Positions 17,610 to 25,878 are shown, counted from the stretch's first letter. The stretch: DNA of 64,000 nucleotides from Barrientosiimonas humi (GCF_006716095.1 NZ_VFOK01000001.1:1271375-1335374), one strand, 5' to 3'. Notes: generated by a model not told the origin, from the sequence alone. Translations and numbers: made by a program.

Positions 17610-17744
17610 GGCGTGCGTCCACGCCCGATGTCGGGGGTTGTGACGGCGTACGGCCCGCGTGGCGTGCGCCTACGCCCGATATCGGGGGTTGTGACGGCGT
17701 ACGGCCCCCGCGGCGTGCGTCCACGCCCGATATCGGGGGTTGTG
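17610..17744. repeat. 51-bp tandem repeat with palindromic cores
   Basis: About 2.7 copies of a 51-bp unit begin at 17610, 17661 and 17712. Each unit reads GGCGTGCG, then ACGCCCGATATCGGGGGTTG, then (units 1 and 2) TGACGGCGTACGGCCC. The core CCCGATATCGGG is a perfect 12-bp palindrome in units 2 and 3 and CCCGATGTCGGG in unit 1. It lies between the convergent helicase and PH-domain genes. Because 51 is a multiple of three, both strands show short repetitive reading frames; I do not regard them as genes. Confidence 0.85.
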
Positions 17745-17767
17745 GCCGGGCTGCGCCGCGCCGTACG

Positions 17768-18319
17768 TCAGTAGCGGCTGCCGCGCGGGCGGCGCGGCTC
17801 ACCGGGCGGGTACTCCCCGTCGTCGGTGCCGTCGTCGACCTGGAACAGCAGCTCGTTCATGCGCACGTGCACCTGCTCGACATCGGGGATGTCGTGCAGC
17901 CGCACGCCGGCCTTGTCGGTGGCGTCGGAGACGATGAGCGTGCCGCAGCCGAGGATCCGGTCCAGCAGGCCCTTCTCGTAGGTCACGTCGTTGATCCGGT
18001 AGAGCGGGATGTCGCGGCCGGAGCGGGTGACGATGCCCTCGCGGGTGATCAGCCGCCGGTTGGTGATGACGTAGATCGTGTGCCGCCACTTCATGATCGG
18101 CACGACGACCCACGCGATCGTCGCGAGCAGCGCGATCCCGAGCACCACCCAGGTCAGCCACCCGGGCCAGTCCTGGGAGCGCACCAGCCAGATCGCCCCG
18201 AGCGTCAGGGCCACGATCAGCACCAGCGCCAGGACCGGCAGCACGATCTTCTTGACGTGGGTGCGCAGCTCCAGCTCGACGCGTTCGCCCTGGGCCAGCA
18301 GCTTGTCCGAAAAGGCCAT
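17768..18319 (-). CDS. Membrane protein with bacterial PH domain
   Basis: A 183-residue protein with two N-terminal membrane helices (about residues 25-47 and 58-78) and a bacterial PH-2 domain (about 80-155, containing YVITNRRLITREGIV and RINDVTYEKGLLDR). The tail is Pro/Arg-rich. Such proteins are common and their function is poorly defined; many are thought to act in membrane or envelope homeostasis. It lies 39 bp downstream of the exonuclease gene in the same direction. Confidence 0.88.
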   Translation of the reverse strand: MAFSDKLLAQGERVELELRTHVKKIVLPVLALVLIVALTLGAIWLVRSQDWPGWLTWVVLGIALLATIAWVVVPIMKWRHTIYVITNRRLITREGIVTRSGRDIPLYRINDVTYEKGLLDRILGCGTLIVSDATDKAGVRLHDIPDVEQVHVRMNELLFQVDDGTDDGEYPPGEPRRPRGSRY

Positions 18320-18358
18320 GGGCGCATGGTGCCACGGACCCGCGCGGGCCCGGGACGC

Positions 18359-19303
18359 TCAGGCCGGCAGCGGCGGGAGGTCGAGCGCGGCGAGCAGCCG
18401 GCCGACCGGGGTGCGCGCGTCGTACGTCTGCGCCAGCTCCGCGAGCCGGTCGGGGTCGGCGACGCGGGTCGGCAGCGCCGTGTCGAGCCCGTCGGGCACC
18501 GGCACGTCGAGCGCGACGTCGACGACCTTGGGCGCGACGTCGAGGTAGTCCGAGGCCGCCTCGAGCCGGGTGCGCTGGGCACCCTTGAGCTGCGGGTCGC
18601 CGTCGGCGAGCGCGCGGCGGATCCCGGCGAGGTCGCCGTACCGGTTGATCAGCGTGGCCGCGGTCTTCTCGCCGATGCCGGCCACGCCCGGAAGCCCGTC
18701 GCTGGTGTCGCCGCGCAGCACCGCCATCTCGGCGTACGCACGGCCCCCGGTGATGCCGTACTTCGCCTGCAGGAACGACTCGTCGACCAGGTCGGGCTCA
18801 CGCACCCCGCCGCGCGCGGTGTAGAGCACCCGCACGCTCTGCTCGTCGTCGGCGAGCTGGAACAGGTCTCGGTCGCCGGTCACGACGTCGACGGTCGAGA
18901 CGCCGTGCGCCCGGTGCGCGAGCGTGCCGATGACGTCGTCGGCCTCGTAGCCGTCGACGCCGAGGCGGGTGATCCCGACCGCGGCCAGCAGGTCGACGAT
19001 CACCGGCACCTGCGGGGTCAGCTCCTCGGGCGACTCCTCCTGCACGTCGCTGCCGTCGACCAACCGGTGGGTCTTGTACGACGGGATCGCCTCGACGCGG
19101 AACGCCGGCCGCCAGTCGTTGTCCCAGCACGCGACCAGGTCGGTCGGCGCATACGCGGTGACGAGCGTCGCGATCATGTCGGTGAAGCCGCGGACCGCGT
19201 TGTTCGGCGGCTGGTCGGGGGAGTCTCGCCGGTCGGGCACCCCGTAGAACGCCCGGAAGTACAGCGAGGCCGAGTCCAGCAGCATGAGGCGGCGCGCAGT
19301 CAT
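18359..19303 (-). CDS. 5'-3' exonuclease (Pol I-type flap nuclease domain)
   Basis: A stand-alone homologue of the N-terminal nuclease domain of DNA polymerase I, 314 residues. Metal-binding and helix-hairpin-helix motifs are present: DSASLYFRAF, GYEADDVIGTL, TGDRDLFQL and GDTSDGLPGVAGIGEKTA. It should remove RNA primers or flaps during replication and repair. ATG 19303 (MTARRL) is preferred; ATG 19312 would add three residues. It is divergent from the Lrp gene. Confidence 0.92.
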   Translation of the reverse strand: MTARRLMLLDSASLYFRAFYGVPDRRDSPDQPPNNAVRGFTDMIATLVTAYAPTDLVACWDNDWRPAFRVEAIPSYKTHRLVDGSDVQEESPEELTPQVPVIVDLLAAVGITRLGVDGYEADDVIGTLAHRAHGVSTVDVVTGDRDLFQLADDEQSVRVLYTARGGVREPDLVDESFLQAKYGITGGRAYAEMAVLRGDTSDGLPGVAGIGEKTAATLINRYGDLAGIRRALADGDPQLKGAQRTRLEAASDYLDVAPKVVDVALDVPVPDGLDTALPTRVADPDRLAELAQTYDARTPVGRLLAALDLPPLPA

Positions 19304-19352
19304 GCGGCACATGGTGGCAGGTCGTTCCCCCGCCGCGGGGCGGGCTTGGCCC

Positions 19353-19358
19353 TAGGGT
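19353..19358 (+). promoter_or_regulatory. -10 element of Lrp-family gene
   Basis: TAGGGT ends 7 nt before ATG 19366. This supports ATG 19366 over the in-frame GTG at 19357, which would overlap the -10 element. Confidence 0.55.
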
Positions 19359-19365
19359 GTCCGGC

Positions 19366-19839
19366 ATGGAGGCACTGGACCGGCAGATCGTGCAGCTGCT
19401 GGCCCGCGACGGACGGATGAGCTTCACCGACCTCGGCCGGCACACGGGGCTGTCGACCTCGGCCGTGCACCAGCGGGTCCGCCGGCTCGAGGAGCGTGGC
19501 GTCATCCGCGGATACCGCGCCTCGCTCGACTACGAGCAGGCCGACCTGCCGCTCACCGCGCTGATCTCGGTGACGCCGTTCGACCCGGCTGCGCCCGACG
19601 ACGTGCCGGAGCGGCTGACGCACATCACCGAGATCGACTCGTGCTACTCCGTCGCCGGTGACGAGAGCTACGTGCTGCTGGTGCGGGTGGCCTCGCCGTC
19701 GGCGCTGGAGGAGCTGCTCGCCAAGGTGCGGGCCGCGAGCAACGTCACGACCCGCACCACCGTCGTGCTCAGCACGCCGTGGGAGGACCGCTCGCCGATC
19801 GACCGCCCAGACGCCGTCGAGGTCGACGAAACCGCTTGA
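19366..19839 (+). CDS. Lrp/AsnC-family transcriptional regulator
   Basis: A 157-residue regulator with an N-terminal helix-turn-helix (FTDLGRHTGLSTSAVHQRVRR) and a C-terminal RAM effector domain with the usual Gly-Asp turn (VAGDESYVLLVRV). By family it responds to an amino acid and controls amino-acid metabolism or transport. The target and effector are not evident. It is convergent with the SCO6745-type gene. Confidence 0.93.
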   Translation: MEALDRQIVQLLARDGRMSFTDLGRHTGLSTSAVHQRVRRLEERGVIRGYRASLDYEQADLPLTALISVTPFDPAAPDDVPERLTHITEIDSCYSVAGDESYVLLVRVASPSALEELLAKVRAASNVTTRTTVVLSTPWEDRSPIDRPDAVEVDETA

Positions 19840-19852
19840 GCCGCAAGGCCGT

Positions 19853-20734
19853 TCAGCGCTTGGTGCCCGGCAGGATTCCGGCGTCGATCACGGCCTTGAC
19901 GAACGGCCGCACCTCACCGAGCAGCTGCGCGGCGTCCTCGTCGCCGGCCCACACCGCGGCGTCGTCGGTGGCCGCCTCCATGGCGTCGTAGAGCGCGGCG
20001 CCCTCGTCGGTCATCGTCTCCGCGCCGTCCTCGAGCCGCAGCAGCCCGCGGTCGGCGAGCCGCCCGGCCGCCGCGAGCCACTGCTCCTCGCTCCAGCCGC
20101 GGGTGACCTGGGCGAGCTTGCGGCCCAGCCCCCGCTTGCGCACCGCCGGGTCGGGGTGGCTCGCCTCGTGGAAGACGACGGCCTCGGTCGGTGCGAAGCC
20201 GGCCTGCACCAGCACGGCCAGGTGGCCGTCGCCGCGCCACTCGCGCAGGACCGCCGTGGCGTGCCACAGCCCCAGGTGCGGCTGCTGCGGCCACGGCTGG
20301 GCCGCCCAGGCCGAGGCCAGCGGCCGCCCGGCGTACGTCTGTGCCTCGGCGACCCCGCGCAGCCGGGAGACGATCCCCGGCAGCGCCGGGTCGTCGACCC
20401 GGTCGCCCAGGGCCTCGCGCAGCGAGCGGTCGACGGCCTGCTCGCGCAGCGCCATCACCTGCTCCAGACCGTGCTCGCTCGCCCGGCGCCACGCCGGTTC
20501 GACCACCTCGGGGGAGAAGTTGAAGAAGCACGCGGTGACGACCGACGGCGCCGCCGCGCCGAGCGGGCCGCCCCGGGCACCGGCGTACAGCGCGCTCCAG
20601 TCCAGACCCGCCGACTCGGCGAGCTCGCCGAGGTGCGGGCTGAAGTAGGCGAGCACGTGCAGCGGCTCGAGCGTCTCGTACGCCTGTCGCGCCGTCGCGC
20701 GCGCAGCGTCGTCGTGCCGGAACGGGACGGTCAT
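19853..20734 (-). CDS. SCO6745-type winged-helix protein
   Basis: A 293-residue actinobacterial protein resembling the SCO6745 family. It has an N-terminal helical region, the conserved segment GRPLASAWAAQ and a C-terminal MarR-like winged-helix part (SEEQWLAAAGRLADRGLL). DNA binding has been suggested for the family, but no role is established. ATG 20734 has a clear GGAGGA upstream; the longer frame extends antisense into the next gene region. Confidence 0.75.
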   Translation of the reverse strand: MTVPFRHDDAARATARQAYETLEPLHVLAYFSPHLGELAESAGLDWSALYAGARGGPLGAAAPSVVTACFFNFSPEVVEPAWRRASEHGLEQVMALREQAVDRSLREALGDRVDDPALPGIVSRLRGVAEAQTYAGRPLASAWAAQPWPQQPHLGLWHATAVLREWRGDGHLAVLVQAGFAPTEAVVFHEASHPDPAVRKRGLGRKLAQVTRGWSEEQWLAAAGRLADRGLLRLEDGAETMTDEGAALYDAMEAATDDAAVWAGDEDAAQLLGEVRPFVKAVIDAGILPGTKR

Positions 20735-20762
20735 GGGGAGTCCTCCGTCGTGGTGGGCGTGG

Positions 20763-21248
20763 TCAGGCTCGGGCGATGTCTGCGGTGGTCGCGTCGGTGA
20801 CCCGGACCAGGTCGGCCGGTGCGAGCTCCAGGTCGAGTCCGCGACGGCCGCCGCTGACCAGCACGGTGCCATGCTCCAGGGCCGAGGTGTCGACGAGCGT
20901 GCGCAGCTGTCTGCGCTGACCGAACGGGCTGATGCCGCCGACGACATACCCGGACGAGCGCTCCGCGGCGCGCGGGTCGGCCATCGCGACCTTCTTGACG
21001 CCGAGCGCTGCGGCGACGGCCTTGAGGTCGACCTGGCCGGTCACGGGGACGATCGCGACGGCCAGGGCCGAACCGTCGTCGACCAGCAGCGTCTTGAGCA
21101 CGCGGGCGGGGTCGACCCCCAGCGCGTCGGCGGCCTCCTGACCGAAGTCGGTCACTGCGGGGTCGTGGTGATAGCTGCGCTCGGCGAAGTCGACGCCGGC
21201 GGCCTGCAGCGCGGCAGCGGCGGGCGTGGGCGCGGACCGCTTGGCCAT
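20763..21248 (-). CDS. YbaK/EbsC-type Cys-tRNA(Pro) deacylase
   Basis: A 161-residue YbaK-fold protein that removes cysteine wrongly attached to tRNA-Pro. Visible elements are KTLLVDDGSALAVAIVP, LGVKKVAMADP and GYVVGGISPFG, all typical of the family's active-site pocket. ATG 21248 matches the family start. It lies 13 bp after the MFS gene in the same direction and probably shares its transcript. Confidence 0.93.
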   Translation of the reverse strand: MAKRSAPTPAAAALQAAGVDFAERSYHHDPAVTDFGQEAADALGVDPARVLKTLLVDDGSALAVAIVPVTGQVDLKAVAAALGVKKVAMADPRAAERSSGYVVGGISPFGQRRQLRTLVDTSALEHGTVLVSGGRRGLDLELAPADLVRVTDATTADIARA

Positions 21249-21261
21249 CACGAGTCTCCCG

Positions 21262-22494
21262 TCAGCACGACTCGGCCGGGCTCTCGGCGGCGTGGGCCCC
21301 GGTCCGTCGCGCACGTGCCTGTGCGCGCAGGGTGCGCCGGCGGGTGAGCACGTGCCCGGTCCACAGCAGCGCCGCGCCGACCGTGAGCGACAGCGCCGTC
21401 GCGGCGAGGCCGAGCCCCGAGCCGGAGACGGCGGGGGAGACCACCGAGCTGATCACCGCGCCCATGATCAGCTGGGTGAACGCCTGCACCGACGCGGCGG
21501 CCCCGCGCGCGTTGCCGGGCGCCCGGTCCAGGATCGCCAGGATCATCACCGGGAAGGTGAGCGCGATGCCGAACGAGGTGAGGCTCGGGCCCACGACGGC
21601 CCAGGGGAGGGCGACGTCGCCGGCGAGCGCGGCGTACACCACGTTGCCGAGGCCCGTGACGAGGCTGATCGCGAGGCCCAGCGTCGCGATGCGGCCCGGG
21701 GTGGTGCGCCCGCCGAGGCGCCCGGCCACGTAGGACCCGACGACCAGGCCGCCGATCATCGGCACGAACAGCACCCAGTAGTCCTGCTCCCCGCGGCCGA
21801 GCAGTCCCTCGACGATCGCCGGGGCGGAGGAGATGTAGAGGAACATCGCGCCGAAGTTGAGCCCCGTCGCGACGGCCAGCACGGTGGTCGGCAGGTCGCG
21901 GTAGCGCCGCGCCACCGACCGGATCACGGTGCCGGCGCGGAACGGCTGCCGGTCCTGCTCGGGCAGCGACTCGCGCAGCCCGAACGTCGCGGCCAGCGCG
22001 AGCCCGGCACCGAGCGCGGCGAGGAACCAGAAGATGGTGCGCCAGCCGTACGGCACGAGCAGGCCGCCCACGATGGGCGCCACGGCCGGGGCCGCGCCGA
22101 AGACCATCGTCACCTGGCTGAGCAGCCGCTGCGCGGCCGAGGCGTCGAGCAGGTCACGGATCATCGCGCGGCCGACGATCGTGCCGGCGCCGGCGAAGAT
22201 CCCCTGGGCAGCACGGGCCACGAGCAGCAGGCCGAAGGAGGGGGCGAGCGCGCAGGCCACGGCGGTGACGGCGTACGCCGCGCACGAGGCGATGATCACC
22301 GGGCGGCGGCCGAAGGCGTCGGACAGCGGTCCGTGCAGCAGCGACATCAGCGCCAGGCTCACCAGGTAGACCGAGATCGTCTGCTGGAGCGCGGGCGCGG
22401 TCACGTCGAGCTCGTCGGCGATCGCGCCGAAACCGGGGAAGATCGTGTCGATGGTGAACGGCCCGATCATCGCCAGCAGCGCGAGCATCAGCAC
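21262..22494 (-). CDS. Bcr/CflA-type MFS drug efflux transporter
   Basis: A twelve-helix drug:proton antiporter of the Bcr/CflA group; motif A reads GPLSDAFGRRPV. The frame opens at GTG 22494 inside the first helix and lacks a good ribosome-binding site. A better upstream start, GTG 22541 (with CAGGAT 6 nt before it), begins MTSTPAPDR but is one frame off and stops after 17 codons. A single-base shift near 22515 would join it to QERRVGLVLMLALL, a normal Bcr-type N-terminus. The gene may therefore carry a frameshift or assembly error, or may really start at 22494. Confidence 0.85.
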   Translation of the reverse strand: MLMLALLAMIGPFTIDTIFPGFGAIADELDVTAPALQQTISVYLVSLALMSLLHGPLSDAFGRRPVIIASCAAYAVTAVACALAPSFGLLLVARAAQGIFAGAGTIVGRAMIRDLLDASAAQRLLSQVTMVFGAAPAVAPIVGGLLVPYGWRTIFWFLAALGAGLALAATFGLRESLPEQDRQPFRAGTVIRSVARRYRDLPTTVLAVATGLNFGAMFLYISSAPAIVEGLLGRGEQDYWVLFVPMIGGLVVGSYVAGRLGGRTTPGRIATLGLAISLVTGLGNVVYAALAGDVALPWAVVGPSLTSFGIALTFPVMILAILDRAPGNARGAAASVQAFTQLIMGAVISSVVSPAVSGSGLGLAATALSLTVGAALLWTGHVLTRRRTLRAQARARRTGAHAAESPAESC

Positions 22495-22580
22495 CAGTCC
22501 GACGCGGCGCTCCTGCGGTCGGGGGCCGGGGTGCTCGTCACCGACCCATCCTGACGCACGCCCTCACGGCACCCGCCGGC

Positions 22581-22680
22581 CAGGTCAGCCCTCGGTCCGG
22601 GTTCGGCCATCGAGTCGAAAATTTCTTGGCCGCGAACGCATCGCGCTGACCTGCGAGAACGCGAGAATGCCCAGGTCAGC
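22581..22680. promoter_or_regulatory. Triple 9-bp site, two copies forming an inverted repeat
   Basis: CAGGTCAGC occurs at 22581-22589 and 22672-22680, and its complement GCTGACCTG at 22645-22653. The last two form a perfect inverted repeat with an 18-nt spacer ending 6 bp before a -35 element (TTGACA 22687). This looks like an operator set for the MFS gene, the promoter or both. The binding protein is unknown. Confidence 0.5.
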
Positions 22681-22686
22681 GGCCAG

Positions 22687-22714
22687 TTGACACGGTGTGC
22701 CTCGTCGGTAGATT
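22687..22714 (+). promoter_or_regulatory. Sigma-70-like promoter upstream of lnt
   Basis: TTGACA, 16 nt, then TAGATT. This is the best consensus -35/-10 pair seen in the window. Transcription would start near 22721 and run toward lnt, about 205 nt away. Confidence 0.55.
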
Positions 22715-22913
22715 GCCGTTCTAGCGCCGGTCCTTCCGAGCGACCGATGCACCAGACGATGGGCCCCTCGCCTAGTAGACAACAGGCGCGTTGCACCCGC
22801 TGCGCGTGACTGGCCCCAACGGCGAGGTGGCCCATCTGTCATGTCGGGGGAGGGGCCCGCTGGCCCGCGACGGCGCCGCGCGGGGCTCTCGGCGTTCGCC
22901 CAAGTTGGCCCCC

Positions 22914-22919
22914 TACGAT
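22914..22919 (+). promoter_or_regulatory. -10 element of leaderless lnt transcript
   Basis: TACGAT ends 6 nt before GTG 22926 and supports that start for lnt. Confidence 0.5.
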
Positions 22920-22925
22920 CACGCC

Positions 22926-24491
22926 GTGCCGCTCCGCTCCCTCCTCGCGATCGCCGCCGGCCTGTGCCTGTGGCTGGCCCAGCCCGGACCGCAGATCTGG
23001 CCCCTCGCCCTCGTCGGTGTCGCGGGGCTCGCGTACGCCACGGCGGGCGTGGACCGGCTGCGCGACGGCTTCCTGCTCGGGGTGCTCACCGGGCTCGCCG
23101 CGTTCGTCCCGACGCTGAAGTGGAGCGGGATCTACGTCGGGCCGATGCCCTGGCTCGCGCTCAGCGCCTCGCAGGCGGTCTACGTCGGCTTCCTCGGCAT
23201 CGCGCTGGCGCTGCTGCAGCGCGACGGGAGGGTACGCGTGCTGCTGGGTGCCGCCAGCTGGGTCGCCATGGAGTGGGCCCGGTCGACGACGCCGTTCGGC
23301 GGCTTCCCGTGGGCGCGGCTGGCCTTCTCGCAGGCCGAGTCGCCGCTGGTCCACCTGGCCTCGGTCGCCGGCGCCCCGGGCGTGACCTTCGTCGTCGCGG
23401 TGATCGGCGGGGCGCTCGCCCTGGCCGCGCAGCGCTGGCAGGCGCGCCGGTGGGGTGCGGGCCTGGTGCCGGTGGCGGCCGCGGGCGCGCTGGTGCTGGT
23501 GAGCATCCCGTGGCCGACGCCGACCGACGGCAAGCCGCTCACCGTGGCGGCGATCCAGGGCAACGTGCCCGCCCCGGGCCTGGACTTCAACGCCGAGCGG
23601 CGCGCGGTGCTGGACAACCACGCGGGGCTGACCCGGCAGGTCGCGAGCGACGCCGCCGCGGGACGCGGCCCCAGCCCCGACGTGGTCTTCTGGCCGGAGA
23701 ACTCCTCCGACATCGACCCGCTGCGCAACCCGGACGCGCAGCAGGTCATCACCGACGCCGTGCGCGCGGCCGGGGTGCCGACCGTCGTCGGCGCCGTGCT
23801 GCAGGAGCCGGCCCCCAACGTCAGCAACACCTCGCTGCTGTACGGCCCCGACGGGCAGCTCCTGGACCGTTACGTCAAGCAGCACCCGGTGCCGTTCGCG
23901 GAGTACATCCCCTACCGCTCCTTCTTCCGGATGTTCACCGACAAGGTCGACCTGGTGCGCAACGACTTCACCGCGGGCACGGAGAGCACCGTCTTCCAGA
24001 TCCCGACCCGCAGCGGCACGGTGCCCACCGCGCCGGTGATCTGCTTCGAGGTGGCCTACGACTCGCTCGTGCGCCAGCCGGTGCAGGACGGCGCCCAGCT
24101 GCTGCTGGTCCCGACCAACAACGCCACGTTCGGCTACTCCGACGAGTCGGTGCAGCAGCTGGCGATCTCCAAGCTGCGCGCCATCGAGACGGGCCGCAGC
24201 GTCGTGCACATCTCGACCGTCGGCGTCAGCGCGCTGATCCGCCCCGACGGCACCGTGACCCAGCAGTCGGGGCTGTTCACCCGCGACGCGCTGGTCGACG
24301 ACGTGACGCTGCGCACCGAGCAGACGCTCGCCACCAAGGTGGGTCGCATCCCCGAGGTCGCGCTGAGCGTGTTCGCCGCGCTCGGCATGCTGGTCGCCTG
24401 GCGCAGCCGACGCGCCAGTAGGGTTCCTTCTCGTGCATCCCGGTCGGCCCGACCGGGGAGCGACGAGAAGGAAGCCGATGACAGGTCCTGA
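22926..24491 (+). CDS. lnt: Apolipoprotein N-acyltransferase
   Basis: A 521-residue membrane enzyme that adds a third acyl chain to lipoproteins. The N-terminal third is a bundle of membrane helices; the rest is an extracytoplasmic nitrilase domain with the triad visible in WPENSS (Glu, near 258), YVKQHPVPFAEY (Lys) and VICFEVAYD (Cys, near 373). GTG 22926 fits the leaderless -10 element; the longer frame from 22791 reads through the promoter region. Its last 14 bp overlap the ppm gene. In M. tuberculosis the two activities are fused in Ppm1; here they are separate proteins. Confidence 0.94.
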   Translation: MPLRSLLAIAAGLCLWLAQPGPQIWPLALVGVAGLAYATAGVDRLRDGFLLGVLTGLAAFVPTLKWSGIYVGPMPWLALSASQAVYVGFLGIALALLQRDGRVRVLLGAASWVAMEWARSTTPFGGFPWARLAFSQAESPLVHLASVAGAPGVTFVVAVIGGALALAAQRWQARRWGAGLVPVAAAGALVLVSIPWPTPTDGKPLTVAAIQGNVPAPGLDFNAERRAVLDNHAGLTRQVASDAAAGRGPSPDVVFWPENSSDIDPLRNPDAQQVITDAVRAAGVPTVVGAVLQEPAPNVSNTSLLYGPDGQLLDRYVKQHPVPFAEYIPYRSFFRMFTDKVDLVRNDFTAGTESTVFQIPTRSGTVPTAPVICFEVAYDSLVRQPVQDGAQLLLVPTNNATFGYSDESVQQLAISKLRAIETGRSVVHISTVGVSALIRPDGTVTQQSGLFTRDALVDDVTLRTEQTLATKVGRIPEVALSVFAALGMLVAWRSRRASRVPSRASRSARPGSDEKEADDRS

Positions 24492-25287
24492 CCCAGCCTC
24501 CCGTGCTGCGCGGCGGCGAGTCCTCGTGCTCGTCCCCACCTACAACGAGCGCGAGTCGCTCCCGACGATCGTGCGCCGGCTGCGCGCGTCGGTGCCGGCC
24601 GCCGACCTGCTGGTCCTCGAGGACAACTCGCCCGACGGCACCGGCGAGATCGCCGACCAGCTGGCCGCGGCCGACCCGCACGTGCAGGTCATGCACCGCA
24701 CCGCCAAGGAAGGGCTGGGCGCGGCGTACCTCGCCGGTTTCGCCTGGGGCCTGGAGCGCGGCTACGACTTGCTCGTCGAGATCGACGCCGACGGCTCGCA
24801 CCCGGCCGAGGTGCTGCCCCGGATGATCGAGGAGGCCGAGCACGCCGACGTCGTCATCGGTTCGCGGTACGTCCCCGGCGGCTCGGTCGTCAACTGGCCC
24901 TGGCACCGGCAGGCGCTGAGCCGCGGCGGCAACCTCTACATCAAGCTGCTGCTCGGCATGCCGGTCAACGACGCGACCGCGGGGTTTCGGGTCTATCGCG
25001 CCTCGGCGCTGCACACGATGGGCCTCCAGGCGGTCGAGTCGATGGGCTACTGCTTCCAGGCCGACCTCACCTGGCGCGCGACCCGGGCCGGTCTGCGGGT
25101 CGTCGAGGTGCCGATCCGGTTCGTCGAGCGCGAGGTGGGGGAGTCGAAGATGAACCCCGAGGTCGCCCGCGAGTCGCTCGTGCGGATCACCGAGTGGGGT
25201 GTCGGCTACCGGGCGCGGCAGGCGCGGAACATCGCGACCGGTGCCGCGCGTTCTCTCCACGAGAAGACCCGCAAGCCTCAGGAGTGA
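24478..25287 (+). CDS. ppm: Polyprenol-phosphate mannosyltransferase (GT2)
   Basis: A 269-residue GT-A glycosyltransferase with VLVPTYNERESLPTIV, LEDNSPDGTGEIAD and the metal-binding EIDADGSHP (DxD). It makes polyprenyl-phosphate-mannose from GDP-mannose, the donor for mannosylation outside the membrane. No membrane helices follow, so it probably relies on Lnt for anchoring, as described for split mycobacterial and corynebacterial pairs. ATG 24478 lies inside the lnt end with GAGAAGGAAG upstream. Confidence 0.94.
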   Translation: MTGPDPASRAARRRVLVLVPTYNERESLPTIVRRLRASVPAADLLVLEDNSPDGTGEIADQLAAADPHVQVMHRTAKEGLGAAYLAGFAWGLERGYDLLVEIDADGSHPAEVLPRMIEEAEHADVVIGSRYVPGGSVVNWPWHRQALSRGGNLYIKLLLGMPVNDATAGFRVYRASALHTMGLQAVESMGYCFQADLTWRATRAGLRVVEVPIRFVEREVGESKMNPEVARESLVRITEWGVGYRARQARNIATGAARSLHEKTRKPQE

Positions 25288-25294
25288 GCCCCGC

Positions 25295-25837
25295 ATGAGC
25301 CACCCGTCACGTCCGCAGCAACCGAACCGGAAGTGGCGGGCCGCCGTGCCCCTGTTCCTGCTCGCCGAGGTGCTCGTCGTGATCGGGCTGTTCCAGCTGA
25401 TCGGCTGGTGGACGATCGTCGTGCTGCTGGCCATGTCGGCGCTGGGCCTGCTGGTCATCACCCGCAGCTCGCGCCGCGCCTGGCGCGACATCCGCACCAT
25501 GCGCCGCACCGGCGTCGCGCCCGAGCGCACGGCCGGCGACGCCGGCTTCACGCTGGCCTCCGGCGTGCTGCTGATGATCCCGGGCGTGCTCAGCGGCCTG
25601 CTCGGTCTGCTGCTGCTCGTGCCGTTCACCCGCGTCGCCGTGCGCCGCACCGTCGGGGTCGTCGCGACCCGCAAGGTGCTCGGCGCGATGGGCGTGCGGG
25701 TGTACGACGGCGCCGGCACCCAGCTGTTCGGCGACGTCGTCCCGGGCGAGCGGGCCGAGCAGCCGCGCCCGACGTACGAGCAGGTGCCGCGCCAGGCCAT
25801 CGAGGGCAAGATCGTCGATGGCGGCGGCAACCGCTGA
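25295..25837 (+). CDS. fxsA: FxsA family membrane protein
   Basis: A 180-residue membrane protein with FxsA-type helices: VPLFLLAEVLVVIGLFQLIG, an adjoining helix, and MIPGVLSGLLGLLLLVP. The tail is soluble and ends in KIVDGGGN. FxsA relieves exclusion of phage T7 in E. coli; its normal role is unknown. ATG 25295 is 8 bp after the ppm stop, so the two are likely co-transcribed. Confidence 0.9.
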   Translation: MSHPSRPQQPNRKWRAAVPLFLLAEVLVVIGLFQLIGWWTIVVLLAMSALGLLVITRSSRRAWRDIRTMRRTGVAPERTAGDAGFTLASGVLLMIPGVLSGLLGLLLLVPFTRVAVRRTVGVVATRKVLGAMGVRVYDGAGTQLFGDVVPGERAEQPRPTYEQVPRQAIEGKIVDGGGNR

Positions 25838-25878
25838 CTGGCGCTGACGCGACGCGCCCAGAGACGGCCCGAACGCGG

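Larger units (their letters stand above)
22495..22925. other. Divergent intergenic region between MFS efflux gene and lnt (431 bp)
   Basis: No convincing gene lies here; the open frames are extensions or shadows. It holds the possible true start of the MFS gene (near 22541), three copies of a 9-bp site (CAGGTCAGC and its complement), a sigma-70-like promoter at 22687-22714 and the lnt -10 element at 22914-22919. The strong promoter lies over 200 bp before lnt, so it may make a long leader or a small RNA. Confidence 0.6.

Noticed and set aside
17610-17744. CRISPR array
   Set aside because: The units are contiguous, with no unique spacers, and no cas genes are near.
17547-17802. Short repetitive reading frames on both strands over the 51-bp repeat
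   Set aside because: They exist only because 51 is divisible by three. There is no ribosome-binding site and no protein-like composition beyond the repeat itself.
18339-18348. CCCGCGCGGG palindrome between PH-domain and exonuclease genes
   Set aside because: It is short and expected by chance in such GC-rich sequence; the two genes are probably on one transcript.
22687-22925. A small protein gene downstream of the strong promoter
   Set aside because: Frames in this stretch have no ribosome-binding site and run into lnt; a leader or small RNA is more plausible.
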